Part shown: in pieces, positions 12,245 through 21,721 of the stretch
Layout of the letters: the number at the start of each line of letters is the position of its first letter
How positions within the stretch are numbered: position 1 is the first letter of the stretch
NCBI RefSeq assembly: GCF_019711635.1
Contig: NZ_JAIGNT010000014.1
Location: forward strand, 1-64,000
Reading direction: 5' to 3'
Source: Qipengyuania huizhouensis
Lineage (GTDB): Bacteria > Pseudomonadota > Alphaproteobacteria > Sphingomonadales > Sphingomonadaceae
DNA length: 64,000 bases
The notes under the pieces: generated by a model
What the model was told of the DNA's origin: nothing
The model's input: the letters and a program-made list of their open reading frames with translations, nothing else
Databases searched by the model: none
Position numbers and translations under genes: made by a program

Positions 12245-13516
12245 ATGAGCCGCGCGCCCGAGCAACCGATTGACCCAATCCGATGGTGCGCCGCCTTGGC
12301 CTTCGCTTTCTGGGTGCTGGTATTATGGAATCTCGCGATTCCCAGTGCGCCTTATTTCGACGAGATCCATTACCTTCCTGCTGCGCGAGACCTGCTCGAC
12401 CTGTCGACCTTTTCGAACCGGGAGCATCCCCTTTTCGGCAAGGAAATGATCGCAATGGGTATCGCGATCTTCGGCGACAATCCCTGGGGCTGGCGCCTCA
12501 TCCCATCGGTGGCCGGTGCCGTGGCACTATTAGCAATCATGCGATGCGTCTGGTTCGGGACGCTTGATCGCTATGCGACGATCGCCGCCGGTATACTTGT
12601 GGCGACCGGTTTTCACCTCTTCGTCCATTCTCGCATCGCAATGCTCGATATCTTCATGATTGCCGGCTTGGCAGTGGCCTTCTGGCAGATGGCCGCTGCC
12701 ATGCGCGAACCCGAGATGGGGCGCAGGCGCCTGATCGCCTCCGGGATTGCGCTCGGCCTGGCCATGGCTTCGAAATGGAATGCGCTGGTCATCGCAGCCT
12801 TGCCCGGCCTCGCCTTCTTCGTTCTGCGCTGGTTTGCCGGTCGCCGCCGCCTGCTCATAAGCCGGCGCGGCATGCCGGTGCCGGGGATAACATTGGTCGA
12901 GGCATTCGTCTGGCTCGGCTTGCTGCCGCTTGCGATTTATGCAGCAACCTTTCTCCCCGGCTATTTCTATACGACGAATGCGATAACCGACGGAATCGTG
13001 GCGCATCACCTTTTGATGCTCGATTTGCAGACGCAGGTGCTCAAAGCCCATCCTTATCAGTCGACCTGGCCCGAATGGGTGATCAACTGGCGCGCGATCT
13101 GGTACCTTTACGAACCGATAGACGGGGCGCAGCGCGGGGTGATCCTGATCGGCAACCCGCTGACCATGTTAATTGGGCTGCCCGCCCTTTTGTGGTGTGC
13201 GTGGCAGGGGATTGCAGCCAGAAAACCGCTGCATGGCGCTGTGGCGCTGCTTTATACTATCAGCCTCGGTTTCTGGATCCTCGCCGCTAAACCGGTTCAG
13301 TTCTACTACCACTATTTCCTGCCGAGCACCGTCATGCTGATCGGCTTGGCACTTACCCTGAGCGATTTGCGCGAGGCTGGCTGGAAACGCCTTACCAGCG
13401 GCGTGCTGGTCGCAAGCGTACTCCTGTTCGCGTTCTTCTACGAGGTGCTGGCGGCAGAACCTCTCGCCCACGCGAACAGCTTCCGCACCTGGACCTGGCT
13501 CACCAGCTGGATCTAG
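12245..13516 (+). CDS. PMT-family (dolichyl-phosphate-mannose-protein mannosyltransferase-like) membrane glycosyltransferase
   Basis: A 423-residue polytopic membrane protein. The N-terminal acidic motif APYFDEIHYLPAA in the first periplasmic loop is the metal/donor site of PMT/GT39 enzymes, followed by NREHPLFGKE and about nine or ten hydrophobic segments. Bacterial members glycosylate exported proteins or lipids using polyprenyl-phosphate sugars. It converges tightly on a polyprenyl-phosphate glycosyltransferase, which could supply its donor. The acceptor is unknown. Confidence 0.82.
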   Translation: MSRAPEQPIDPIRWCAALAFAFWVLVLWNLAIPSAPYFDEIHYLPAARDLLDLSTFSNREHPLFGKEMIAMGIAIFGDNPWGWRLIPSVAGAVALLAIMRCVWFGTLDRYATIAAGILVATGFHLFVHSRIAMLDIFMIAGLAVAFWQMAAAMREPEMGRRRLIASGIALGLAMASKWNALVIAALPGLAFFVLRWFAGRRRLLISRRGMPVPGITLVEAFVWLGLLPLAIYAATFLPGYFYTTNAITDGIVAHHLLMLDLQTQVLKAHPYQSTWPEWVINWRAIWYLYEPIDGAQRGVILIGNPLTMLIGLPALLWCAWQGIAARKPLHGAVALLYTISLGFWILAAKPVQFYYHYFLPSTVMLIGLALTLSDLREAGWKRLTSGVLVASVLLFAFFYEVLAAEPLAHANSFRTWTWLTSWI

Positions 13517-13520
13517 GTTA

Positions 13521-14612
13521 TCAGTATCGGCCCCAGACGAAGCGGCTCGATAGCGCGTAGTTCCATACTGATCCGATCACGATCCCGACCAGTGCGGCAA
13601 GAAGCGAGTGGATGTCGCGGGCATAAAGCAGGCTTGCCACAGCTACATTGGCAAGGGCGCCGATGGAACATGCTGCGACGAAGCTGGCCCAGCCGCGCAG
13701 GATCTCGCCTACGGTCTTCAGACGCCGGTCGCGATAGGTCAGGAAATTGTTGAGCCAGAAATTGAAAGTCATCGCAACCAGAGTCGCAACGGCCTGGCTC
13801 CAGGCGAACTGCGCCCCTGCGACGAGTAAACAAAGGTAGAGGGTGGCGAGGTGTACCAGCACCCCCAACGCCCCGACCGTCCCGAACAGGGCAAATCGTG
13901 TAGGTATGACGCGCCCGAATGTCTTGTCGTAGAGTCCGGCGAGGAAATCGAGCGCTATGGCGCGATCGAGCTTGCTTTCGCCCGCGCGGCGCTGCGCAAA
14001 ATTCATCGGAAAGTCGCGCACCTCGAGCGGCCGGTCCGACGTCGCCAGCAGATCGAGAAGTATCTTGAACCCGATGCCCGAAAGCTTCGGCACGAGTGCC
14101 AGCGCGGTATCCGTCTTCAGGAGAAAATAGCCGCTCATCGGATCCGATAGCTCCGCGCCGGTCAGCTTCCTCGCCAACCGATTGGCAAGGCCGGATATCC
14201 TTTCCCGCTCGGGGCTTGCCCAGTCCTCCGTACTCGCGCCTTCTGCGAAACGGCTTGCTACCGAGACATCGACTTCGCCGGACTTCACCGCCTCCAGCAT
14301 CGGCGCGAGCAGCGCGGGATCATGCTGGTGGTCCGCATCCATGACGGCAACGAAGGGCGCGGCGGTGGCGCAGAAACCTTCGATGGCGGCGCTTGAAAGG
14401 CCGCGCCTGCCGATCCGCTGGATCACGCGAATTCGATTGTCGCTGCGCGCAAGACGGCGTGCCTCATCGGCGGTCCCATCTGCCGAATTGTCATCGACGA
14501 TGAGCACTTCCCAGCCGTGGGCGCCGAGGGCCTGTTCGATCCGTTCTACTAACGGAGCAAGGTTGTCGCGCTCATTCAGCGTAGGGAGGATGATCGCGAG
14601 GACGAGCGCCAT
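13521..14612 (-). CDS. Polyprenyl-phosphate glycosyltransferase fused to GtrA-like domain
   Basis: Two domains in 363 residues. Residues about 1-235 form a GT2 dolichol-phosphate mannosyltransferase-like domain (IILPTLNERDNLAPLVERIE, DDNSADGT and the metal motif MDADHQHDP). Residues about 240-360 form a four-helix GtrA-like membrane domain ending SVWNYALSSRFVW. The enzyme likely attaches a sugar to a lipid phosphate, and GtrA may flip or anchor it. The start MALVLAIILP is preferred over one 16 codons upstream. Only four bases separate it from the convergent PMT gene. Confidence 0.87.
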   Translation of the reverse strand: MALVLAIILPTLNERDNLAPLVERIEQALGAHGWEVLIVDDNSADGTADEARRLARSDNRIRVIQRIGRRGLSSAAIEGFCATAAPFVAVMDADHQHDPALLAPMLEAVKSGEVDVSVASRFAEGASTEDWASPERERISGLANRLARKLTGAELSDPMSGYFLLKTDTALALVPKLSGIGFKILLDLLATSDRPLEVRDFPMNFAQRRAGESKLDRAIALDFLAGLYDKTFGRVIPTRFALFGTVGALGVLVHLATLYLCLLVAGAQFAWSQAVATLVAMTFNFWLNNFLTYRDRRLKTVGEILRGWASFVAACSIGALANVAVASLLYARDIHSLLAALVGIVIGSVWNYALSSRFVWGRY

Positions 14613-14643
14613 GGTTGCGGACTGGCGCGGATCAATCGGGAAT

Positions 14644-15711
14644 TCAAGACACTGCGGCAAGCGCCCTCAGGACGGCATCACCGATCTCACCGGTAGAAGC
14701 GGTTCCCCCGAGGTCCGCGCCGCGCACGTCGCTGGCCACGACCTGCGCCACGGCGCGTTCGATCCGGCCCGCATCGCTCTCCCGTCCGAGCGAGTGGCGC
14801 AGCAGCATAGCCAGGCTGAGAATCGCAGCGACGGGGTTGGCCTTTCCTTCCCCGGCAATATCGGGCGCACTGCCGTGAATTGGCTCATAAAGGCCGAACG
14901 TGCCGAATTCGGTCCGTCGTTCGCCGAGACTGGCACTGGCGAGCAGGCCGATGGAGCCGACACATGCGCTCGCCTGGTCGGAAAGGATGTCGCCGAAAAG
15001 GTTTCCGGTCAGGATCACGTCGAACTGGCCAGGACTGCGCACCATCTGCATGGCGGCATTGTCGACATACATGTGATCGAGCTGGATGTCGGGGTATTCG
15101 CGCGCGACCTCGATCACCGTCTCGCGCCAGATGCGGCTGGTTTCCAGCACGTTCGCCTTGTCCACGCTGGTGAGGCGCTTTCGCCGCTTCTGCGCGGCCT
15201 GGAATCCGATATGGGCGATGCGCCGCACCTCGGTTTCGTTGTAAGACATGGCGTCCCACCCCTCGCGTCCGTCCTCGCTGGCACGCTCTCCCTTCTCGCC
15301 GAAATAGACATCGCCGTTCAGTTCGCGCACCACGAGCAGGTCGATCCCGCGTGCCACTTCGGGTTTCAGCGACGACATATCCTCGAGCCCGGGATAGCCC
15401 GCCGCAGGTCGCAGATTGGCGAAGAGGCCGAGCTCGCTACGCAAGCCGAGGATGGCTTGTTCGGGCCTGTGCTCGCGCGGCAACTCATCGCAGGTAGGAT
15501 CGCCGACTGCACCGAAAAGCACTGCATCGGCAGCGCGAGCCATCTTCAACGTTTCCTCCGGTAGGGGCGTACCATGCCGCCGGTAGGCTATTCCTCCGAC
15601 ATCACCCTCGAACAGCGAGAGTTGTGGTAGCGAGAGCGCCTCTAGCACGCGCTTCGCCTCGGCAGTTACTTCGGGGCCGATCCCGTCACCGGGAAAAATC
15701 GCAATCTTCAT
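14644..15711 (-). CDS. leuB: 3-isopropylmalate dehydrogenase
   Basis: Third step of leucine synthesis: NAD-dependent oxidative decarboxylation of 3-isopropylmalate. 355 residues beginning [19 protein letters not shown], with the substrate-arginine region [14 protein letters not shown] near 92-105 and the metal/NAD block [12 protein letters not shown] and [14 protein letters not shown]. Its ATG follows the recO stop with no gap (TGAATG), so the two genes must be co-transcribed and probably translationally coupled. Confidence 0.96.
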   Translation of the reverse strand: MKIAIFPGDGIGPEVTAEAKRVLEALSLPQLSLFEGDVGGIAYRRHGTPLPEETLKMARAADAVLFGAVGDPTCDELPREHRPEQAILGLRSELGLFANLRPAAGYPGLEDMSSLKPEVARGIDLLVVRELNGDVYFGEKGERASEDGREGWDAMSYNETEVRRIAHIGFQAAQKRRKRLTSVDKANVLETSRIWRETVIEVAREYPDIQLDHMYVDNAAMQMVRSPGQFDVILTGNLFGDILSDQASACVGSIGLLASASLGERRTEFGTFGLYEPIHGSAPDIAGEGKANPVAAILSLAMLLRHSLGRESDAGRIERAVAQVVASDVRGADLGGTASTGEIGDAVLRALAAVS

Positions 15712-16308
15712 TCAGGCCATCCGTTCGAGCCGCTGCATCAGGAGAGACCTAGCGGCTAGAACGTCGGCGCGGGTATCGGCAAGCAGATAGCGGGCAATCG
15801 GGGCCTCACTGGCACGCAGAATTTCCAGAGCTTGCTCAAGCCCCGCTATCTCCGGCTTGGCGCCGCCATATCCCATCTCGCGCAGCAACAGTACTTCATA
15901 GGATGCGAGCGCCGGTGCCCAACCCCGCGCCGACGGCGCGTTGCAGATCGCGTCGAGCAGGGCGGAGAGCGCCCGGTAAAGGCTGGGATACGGGCTGCGT
16001 TCCGGCAGGACGCTCGCGGTGAGCGCGCAGGTCCACGCAATGGCAGCGGCAGGTAGCGGTTCGGTCAACCAGGGGCCGCGACTTCGTGCCAGCTCCAGCC
16101 GCGCGAAAGGTAGCTGGCTGTCGGACTTCGCACGGATCTCGGCTTCGACCAGATTGCCCGGAATCACGACCGGGCGTAGCTGTCTTCCACGTCCGCCTGC
16201 GACATAGGCCGCCGCCACTCCGCTTTTCTCGGTGAATAACCGCGCTATTACCGCCGTCTCGCCATGAGAGCGGGCAGCGATCAGGATAGCGGGTGCACGA
16301 AGTTGCAT
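15712..16308 (-). CDS. recO: DNA repair protein RecO
   Basis: RecFOR-pathway mediator that helps load RecA onto SSB-coated DNA and anneals strands. 198 residues with the N-terminal OB fold (APAILIAARSHGETAVIARLFTE) and the helical C-terminal domain containing SLYRALSALLDAI and YEVLLLREMGYGG. No four-cysteine zinc finger is visible, as in many alphaproteobacterial RecO proteins. It lies between ubiK-like and leuB genes on one strand. Confidence 0.93.
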   Translation of the reverse strand: MQLRAPAILIAARSHGETAVIARLFTEKSGVAAAYVAGGRGRQLRPVVIPGNLVEAEIRAKSDSQLPFARLELARSRGPWLTEPLPAAAIAWTCALTASVLPERSPYPSLYRALSALLDAICNAPSARGWAPALASYEVLLLREMGYGGAKPEIAGLEQALEILRASEAPIARYLLADTRADVLAARSLLMQRLERMA

Positions 16309-16340
16309 TGAGAACCCCTACCCTGCGGCAGAGGCATACT

Positions 16341-16586
16341 TCACTTGTGCCTGGCTTCCAGCGCGGTGACACGGGCGGCAAGGTCTTCGGCCTGCTCGCG
16401 TGCCTTGGCCGCCATCGTCTTGACCGCGTCGAATTCCTCGCGAGTAACGAAATCCATCCCGCCAAAAGCTTCTTTGGCGCGTTCACGTGCCGTCTCACGT
16501 GCTTCACGAGTCATGCCGGCAAGCGTTCCGGCCGCCGAATTGGCGAGTTTGACGAAATCGGCGATCATCGGATTCTGGCTTTGCAT
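16341..16586 (-). CDS. UbiK/YqiC-type accessory factor (BMFP domain)
   Basis: An 81-residue helical protein. Its N-terminal amphipathic part (MIADFVKLANSAAGTLAGM) and C-terminal coiled coil with the signature FVTREEFDAVKTMAAKAREQ ... LEARHK match the BMFP/UbiK family, which assists aerobic ubiquinone biosynthesis and membrane association. It lies 32 bases upstream of recO in the same orientation. Confidence 0.85.
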   Translation of the reverse strand: MQSQNPMIADFVKLANSAAGTLAGMTREARETARERAKEAFGGMDFVTREEFDAVKTMAAKAREQAEDLAARVTALEARHK

Positions 16587-16617
16587 AACAGCTATCTAGG
16601 CTGGCAACGATTGCAGT

Positions 16618-17175
16618 TCAATTGCCGATGCGCACCCGCTCGATCGCATCGCCGCGTCCCGCGCTTTCCGCATCGGGATTGAGGCGCATGAATTCGTAGT
16701 TGAGCAGCGTGGCGAAGCAGACCCATGCGAGATAGGGCAGAAGCAGGAGCGCGGCGAGTTTCCTCACCTTCCAGAACAGGGCGATCACCGCCAGCAGGGT
16801 CAGCACGATCAGTGCGATGACGACCAAGGCAGCAGTGATCTGCTGCATGGAGAAGAACACGGGCGTCCATGCGAGGTTGAGCACGAAATGAACGGCGAAC
16901 ATCCACAGCGCCGCCGTGCGTCCGCGCGCTCCCCATGCCGAAGCAACAAGGGCAACCGAGAGCCCGATCATCACGTAGAGGATCGTCCAGACGATGCCGA
17001 ACCACTTTGGCTCGGGGAAAATAGACGGCTTTTCGAGAGCCTGGAACCACGCGCTATCCGCACCAGCCCCTAGCTGCCCGGAAAGGAAACCGAGCAACAC
17101 GCATAGCGGCACTGTGAAGAGCGCCCAGCGAATGAAACTGGCGCGAAGCTGTCCGCGTGAAGCCAGCATGTTCAT
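16618..17175 (-). CDS. tspO: TspO/MBR-family tryptophan-rich sensory protein
   Basis: A five-helix membrane protein of the translocator (benzodiazepine receptor) family that binds porphyrins and heme intermediates. 185 residues. Signature blocks are KPSIFPEPKWFGIVWTILYVMIGLS near residues 49-73, NLAWTPVFF and the last helix block LLPYLAWVCFATLLNYEF. In Rhodobacter TspO modulates photosynthesis gene expression through tetrapyrrole efflux; that role here is inference. MLAS two codons in is an alternative start. Confidence 0.93.
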   Translation of the reverse strand: MNMLASRGQLRASFIRWALFTVPLCVLLGFLSGQLGAGADSAWFQALEKPSIFPEPKWFGIVWTILYVMIGLSVALVASAWGARGRTAALWMFAVHFVLNLAWTPVFFSMQQITAALVVIALIVLTLLAVIALFWKVRKLAALLLLPYLAWVCFATLLNYEFMRLNPDAESAGRGDAIERVRIGN

Positions 17176-17276
17176 GGCATAAAGTCCCTCAAGCGCCCCG
17201 AATCGTCATGCTTCCTTGTGACGCGGCGCAGCAATGAGCGCAATCACGCTCGATCCGGCACGCACCCCGCTACACC

Positions 17277-18296
17277 TCAGATCCTCACTATACCCTTCGC
17301 GACGAGGCTGCGGACCGTGTCTTCCAGCGTCTGTTCGGCGGGAATGAAGCGGTAGCCCAGCTTCTCCTCGGTATGCTTGCCCGACACGTCGCGAACATTT
17401 CCCAGCTCACCCTTGATCTGCCGCATCTCGGGCATGAAAAGCGCGAGAAATTTCGCCAGCCAATCGGGCATCCGACGGGTAGGCACCTTGCCGGCATGCT
17501 CTGGCACCCGTGCGCGGATCGTATCGGCCATCTCGCTGATCCACATGAACTTCTGGGAAGTCGGGAAGCGTTCGCCGCGGACCGTGTCGGCGGGAGCTTC
17601 GAGCGCGCGGATATGCGCCTCGGCTACGTCGCGCACATCGGTGATGCATATGCCCATGTTCGGGATCAGCGGAATCGAGCCGTCAACGATCTTCTTCACC
17701 ATTTCGACGCTGGTGGACATGTCGTCGTCATAGACCGGACCGAAGACGGCGACCGGATTGATCGAGCAATATACCATGTCCGGCGCGTTCATGGCTACCC
17801 AGTCGCGCGCGGCGCGTTCGGCGACGGTCTTGGACTGGATATAGGGCGGTGGCTTCTTCGTCAGGTCGGTCCAGTCGGTGTAATCGAAATGGTTCTTGTG
17901 TGGTTGCCCATAGGCGATAGCCGCTGCAGAACTGGTGTGAATGAAGCGCTTGATACCGGCACTGAGCGCATGCTCTAGCGCTCGAAGTGTTCCATCCCTA
18001 GCCGGAATGATGAGATCGTCCGCATTCTTCGGAACGTCGAGCGGGAACGGCGATGCCACATGCATCACCGCATCGCACCCGGCGTTGGCCTGTGCCCATC
18101 CTTCGTCCGACAGGAGATCGGCAGAAAAGACCTTCAGCTTCTCACCTGCATCGGGCCAGCGCCTGCGCAGTTTCGCTTCGCTCTTCGCTGCATCTCGCAC
18201 CGTGGTATGGACGGTGTATCCCCTGGCGAGGAGTTGGTCGATGACCTCCCCGCCTATGTAGCCGGTGCCGCCTGTTACCAGTATCGTGCCTGTCAT
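17277..18296 (-). CDS. NAD(P)-dependent epimerase/reductase (dihydroflavonol-reductase-like extended SDR)
   Basis: An extended short-chain dehydrogenase of 339 residues. The Rossmann motif is GGTGYIGGEVIDQLLARGY near residues 8-26, the catalytic serine is in HTSSAAAI, and the YxxxK motif is YIQSKTVAE. It resembles the dihydroflavonol-4-reductase/cinnamoyl-CoA-reductase branch, which in bacteria often acts on aldehydes or steroid-like ketones. The substrate cannot be assigned. Confidence 0.85.
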   Translation of the reverse strand: MTGTILVTGGTGYIGGEVIDQLLARGYTVHTTVRDAAKSEAKLRRRWPDAGEKLKVFSADLLSDEGWAQANAGCDAVMHVASPFPLDVPKNADDLIIPARDGTLRALEHALSAGIKRFIHTSSAAAIAYGQPHKNHFDYTDWTDLTKKPPPYIQSKTVAERAARDWVAMNAPDMVYCSINPVAVFGPVYDDDMSTSVEMVKKIVDGSIPLIPNMGICITDVRDVAEAHIRALEAPADTVRGERFPTSQKFMWISEMADTIRARVPEHAGKVPTRRMPDWLAKFLALFMPEMRQIKGELGNVRDVSGKHTEEKLGYRFIPAEQTLEDTVRSLVAKGIVRI

Positions 18297-18334
18297 GCTG
18301 CGCTCCCACCTGTGTTTGGCGGCAGCCTAGCCAT

Positions 18335-19687
18335 CTAGCGCATCAGGACAAGTTCTTCGGCCATGGTCGGGTGGATCGCCGTCGTCGCATCGAAATCGGC
18401 CTTGGTCAGTCCGGCCTTCACCGCGATTGCCGCGGCCTGCATCATCTCCGGCGCTTCCGGCGCGATCATGTGGATGCCGACGATCTTTCCGCTATCGCCA
18501 TCGCACACCATCTTCATCAGGCTGCGTTCGTTGCGGCCCGCCAGGACGTTCTTCATCGGGCGGAAGTCGGAGAGGTAGACCTTCACGCTGCCGAGCTTGT
18601 TCTTGGCTTCGCCCTCGGTCATGCCGACCGCCGCGATCGGCGGATGGCTGAAGACTGCGCTGGGGATGCAGCTATGGTCGACCGCCACCGGTTCGCCCTT
18701 GCCGAATACCGTGTCTGCGAAGGCCTGCCCCTCGCGGATGGCGACCGGCGTGAGCTGCACGCGGTCGGTCACGTCGCCGACGGCATAGATGTGATCGACG
18801 CTGGTCCTGGAGAAGCGGTCGACCTTGATTTCGCCATTCTCACCCATAACGACCCCGGCCTTGTCGAGGCCGAGATTTTCGGTGTTGGGAATGCGCCCGA
18901 CGGCAAACAACACGAGGTCGGCTTTCTCCTCGTCGCAATCCGACAGCTTCACGAAGTAGCCGCCATCCTTGCACGGCTTGATGTATTCGAAGGTCGTATT
19001 GAAGCGGAACTGGATTCCCTTGGTCGTCGAGATCTGGAGCAGCCGGTCGCGGACCGCTTCGTCATAGCTGCGCAAGAGACGGTCGCCGCGATTTACCACG
19101 TGAACTTCACAGCCGAACTCGTTGAAAATACCCGCAAATTCATTCGCGATGTAGCCGCCGCCGGCAATGATGATCTTCTTCGGAAGTTCGTCGAGATGGA
19201 ACACCTCGTTGGAGCTGATGGCGTGTTCCGCGCCCTGGCATTCCGGCATCCGTGGGCGCGCACCCGTGGCGATCAGAATGTTCTTCGCCGTGACCTTGCG
19301 TCCGCTGGCGAGCGTGATTTCGTGAGCGCCGGTTATCTCCGCACGTTCGTTGAAGATCGTGACATCGTGGTTCTCGAGCGTGTCGGTATAGGCCCCTTCC
19401 AACCGGTCGACATCGGCAAGGACATTGTCGCGCAGGGTCTTCCAGTCGAATTTCTTTTCGCCGATCTCCCAGCCGAAACGGCGGCAATCCTCGAGGTCCT
19501 CGGCAAAATGTGCGCCGTAGACGAGCATCTTCTTCGGCACGCAGCCGCGGATGACGCAGGTGCCGCCGACCCGGTGTTCCTCGGCAATCGCGACCTTCGC
19601 ACCATGCGCCGCCGACACGCGGCTTGCGCGCACGCCGCCGGACCCGGCACCGATGGTGAAAAGGTCGTAATCGTATTCGTCAGCCAT
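18335..19687 (-). CDS. gor: Glutathione-disulfide reductase
   Basis: FAD flavoenzyme reducing oxidised glutathione with NADPH. 450 residues: FAD motif TIGAGSGGVRASRVSA, redox-active disulfide GGTCVIRGCVPKK near residues 42-54, NADPH-binding GGGYIANEFAGIF followed by the arginine-bearing NRGDRLLR, FAD block AVGDVTDR, and the dimer-interface catalytic histidine in AIHPTMAEE at the C-terminus. The arginines after the second Rossmann motif fit NADPH over NADH. Confidence 0.94.
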   Translation of the reverse strand: MADEYDYDLFTIGAGSGGVRASRVSAAHGAKVAIAEEHRVGGTCVIRGCVPKKMLVYGAHFAEDLEDCRRFGWEIGEKKFDWKTLRDNVLADVDRLEGAYTDTLENHDVTIFNERAEITGAHEITLASGRKVTAKNILIATGARPRMPECQGAEHAISSNEVFHLDELPKKIIIAGGGYIANEFAGIFNEFGCEVHVVNRGDRLLRSYDEAVRDRLLQISTTKGIQFRFNTTFEYIKPCKDGGYFVKLSDCDEEKADLVLFAVGRIPNTENLGLDKAGVVMGENGEIKVDRFSRTSVDHIYAVGDVTDRVQLTPVAIREGQAFADTVFGKGEPVAVDHSCIPSAVFSHPPIAAVGMTEGEAKNKLGSVKVYLSDFRPMKNVLAGRNERSLMKMVCDGDSGKIVGIHMIAPEAPEMMQAAAIAVKAGLTKADFDATTAIHPTMAEELVLMR

Positions 19688-19755
19688 ACGGCGCTCCTGT
19701 CAGCGTGAGCGCGCGATATGGCGAGTGGGAGTTACAAGGGCAACCGCTTGCGCGA

Positions 19756-21123
19756 TCAACCCTGGCTGCGGCGCCGGTTGCGATTGCGGTTGCGGTTGCC
19801 GCCCGGACGACCGCCCTGCGGCTTTCCTTCGCCCGCACCTGCAGGCCGGCCCTTGCGCGCCGGGTGCTTCTGCTTGGGCTTCCTGGCCGCTGCATCGCCC
19901 GTGGGACGGACCCTGGGCCGCGCCAGCTTGGGCTTCTGTTCGCGCTTGGTCGGCCCGACGCCTTCCACAACTGCGCGGAAATTGTCGGGAAGCGGCAGAC
20001 GCTCGAATTCCGCGTCGGTCTTCTTGCGAATATCCTTGAGATAATCGCGTTCGTCCTCGGCGCAGAAGGCAATGGCCACCCCGTCACGGCCCGCACGCGC
20101 GGTACGTCCGATACGGTGAACATACTGTTCGGGCACGTTCGGCAGCTCATAATTGAGCACGTGGCTGACGCCCGGGATGTCGATCCCGCGCGCGGCGACA
20201 TCGGTCGCGACGAGGATCGGTGTCTTGGCGCGCTTGAACTCGTCCAGCGCGCGCTCGCGCTGCGGCTGGCTCTTGTTGCCGTGGATGGCGTTGGCGGGGA
20301 TGCCGCTCTGGCTGAGCTTCTTCACGATCCTGTCGCAGCCATGCTTGGTCCGCGCGAAGATGAGCACGCGCTCGAACTTGCCGGGGACTGCATGGCGCTC
20401 GGACAGGATCATCTCGAGCAGCGTCTGCTTTTCGTCCTGCTGGACCATGAAGAGATACTGGTCGATCCGCTCGGCCGTGGTGCTTTCGGGTGTCACGCTG
20501 ACCTTGACCGGGTTGCGGCAATATTTGCCGACCAGTTCCTGGATCTGCTTGGGCATGGTGGCGCTGAAGAACAGCGTCTGGCGGTTGTCCGGTACAAGCT
20601 CGCTGATCCGGCGCAGGGCGTGGATGAAGCCGAGGTCGAGCATCTGGTCCGCTTCGTCGAGGACGAGGATTTCGACCTTGTCGAGCGTGAACGCCTTCTG
20701 GTCGATCAGGTCGAGCAGACGGCCCGGCGTGGCGACGAGGATGTCGGTGCCGCGGTGCAGCTTGTTGCGGTCCTTGTTGACCGAGGTGCCGCCGACGATG
20801 CTGTGCACCTTCAGACCGGCAAGTGCGCCATAGTCCTTTGCGGCTTCGGCAATCTGTCCGGCCAGTTCGCGCGTCGGTGCAAGCACCAGCATGCGGCAGG
20901 ATTTGAACGGTGTCTGGTTTTCGGCATCGCGCAGCCGGTCGATGCTGGGGAGCATGAAGGCGGCGGTCTTGCCGGTACCCGTCTGGGCGATGCCCATCAG
21001 GTCGCGCCCTTCGAGCACGGGAGGAATGGCCTGCGCCTGGATCGGCGTCGGCGTGGTATAGCCCTTCATGTCGAGGGCCTGGAGCACGGGCTGCGAAAGT
21101 CCGAGATCGGTAAACTGTGTCAT
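19756..21123 (-). CDS. DEAD-box ATP-dependent RNA helicase (RhlE-like)
   Basis: 455 residues from MTQFTDLGLSQPVLQALDMK. Canonical motifs in order: Q motif, AQTGTGKTAAF (I), PTRELAGQ (Ia), VLDEADQMLDLGF (II), FFSATMP (III), ATDVAARGIDIPG (V) and HRIGRTARAGRDG (VI). After about residue 375 comes a basic, low-complexity tail ending NRNRNRRRSQG, typical of RhlE-type helicases acting on ribosome assembly or mRNA decay. A start seven codons upstream is less likely. Confidence 0.93.
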   Translation of the reverse strand: MTQFTDLGLSQPVLQALDMKGYTTPTPIQAQAIPPVLEGRDLMGIAQTGTGKTAAFMLPSIDRLRDAENQTPFKSCRMLVLAPTRELAGQIAEAAKDYGALAGLKVHSIVGGTSVNKDRNKLHRGTDILVATPGRLLDLIDQKAFTLDKVEILVLDEADQMLDLGFIHALRRISELVPDNRQTLFFSATMPKQIQELVGKYCRNPVKVSVTPESTTAERIDQYLFMVQQDEKQTLLEMILSERHAVPGKFERVLIFARTKHGCDRIVKKLSQSGIPANAIHGNKSQPQRERALDEFKRAKTPILVATDVAARGIDIPGVSHVLNYELPNVPEQYVHRIGRTARAGRDGVAIAFCAEDERDYLKDIRKKTDAEFERLPLPDNFRAVVEGVGPTKREQKPKLARPRVRPTGDAAARKPKQKHPARKGRPAGAGEGKPQGGRPGGNRNRNRNRRRSQG

Positions 21124-21378
21124 GTTTGAGTGTTTAGCTCGCATAATATGCGGCGCGCAGAGTCACAGCTCGCGCGGCGCGGGTGTCAAACGACCCGCGT
21201 GAAAAGGGAAGTCTTTGGAAAATTGACCGAGGCGCGGCCGGGGCGATGGATGTCTGCCAATCGCCACTTCACGCTGGCTAGCGCGCTTCGATGGCCGTCA
21301 TGTGGATGCTGCAGTGCAAAAAGTCAATCGAATTGCGAAGTGACGGTGTTAGTCAAAGTGCCGACAGCGTCCCTCTCC
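21124..21378. other. Upstream region of the helicase gene
   Basis: About 255 bases between the DEAD-box helicase start and the first palindromic repeat. No supported coding frame is present. It probably contains the promoter and 5' leader of the helicase gene on the minus strand; several short self-complementary segments are visible but none forms a convincing family. Confidence 0.35.
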
Positions 21379-21406
21379 CGTCATCCCAGCGAAAGCTGGG
21401 ATCGCT
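21379..21406 (+). repeat. Palindromic repeat, left copy of the GIY-YIG element
   Basis: Begins CGTCATCCCAGCGAAAGC and contains the hairpin ATCCCAGC-GAAA-GCTGGGAT (8-bp stem, GNRA loop). The core GCGAAAGC is known to form an unusually stable DNA mini-hairpin. Its exact 28-base reverse complement lies at 21722-21749. Confidence 0.9.
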
Positions 21407-21431
21407 CTCCGCCTGGTGTATAGGCCGAAAA

Positions 21432-21716
21432 ATGGGCGGCTGGGTCTATATCATGACGAACAAGCGCGCCGGTGTACTCTACATCGGCGTCACCTCCGAT
21501 CTTCCGCCCCGCATCGAGCAACATCGAACGGGCAAAGGTTCATCATTCTGCCGTCGCTATGGGTTGAAACGGCTCGTCTACGCCGAAAAGCACGATGACA
21601 TCGCGGCTGCCATAGCGCGCGAAAAGGCGCTTAAAGCGTGGAAACGGGCGTGGAAGATCGAGTTGATCGAGCAGATCAATCCCGAATGGAGCGATCTCTA
21701 CGAACGGCTCGCCTGA
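21432..21716 (+). CDS. GIY-YIG nuclease superfamily protein
   Basis: A 94-residue stand-alone GIY-YIG domain. The two tyrosine motifs are WVYIM (residues 4-8) and LYIGVTS (near 16-22), followed by the catalytic arginine in PRIEQHR, the conserved ARLVYAE-like strand KRLVYAE, the metal-binding glutamate in AREKALKAWKR and a terminal INPEW. All expected active-site residues appear to be present. It belongs to the small URI/UPF0213-like group of unknown role. ATG at 21432 is chosen because the GIY motif begins immediately after it and the upstream extension runs through the repeat. Confidence 0.9.
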   Translation: MGGWVYIMTNKRAGVLYIGVTSDLPPRIEQHRTGKGSSFCRRYGLKRLVYAEKHDDIAAAIAREKALKAWKRAWKIELIEQINPEWSDLYERLA

Positions 21717-21721
21717 CCGAT

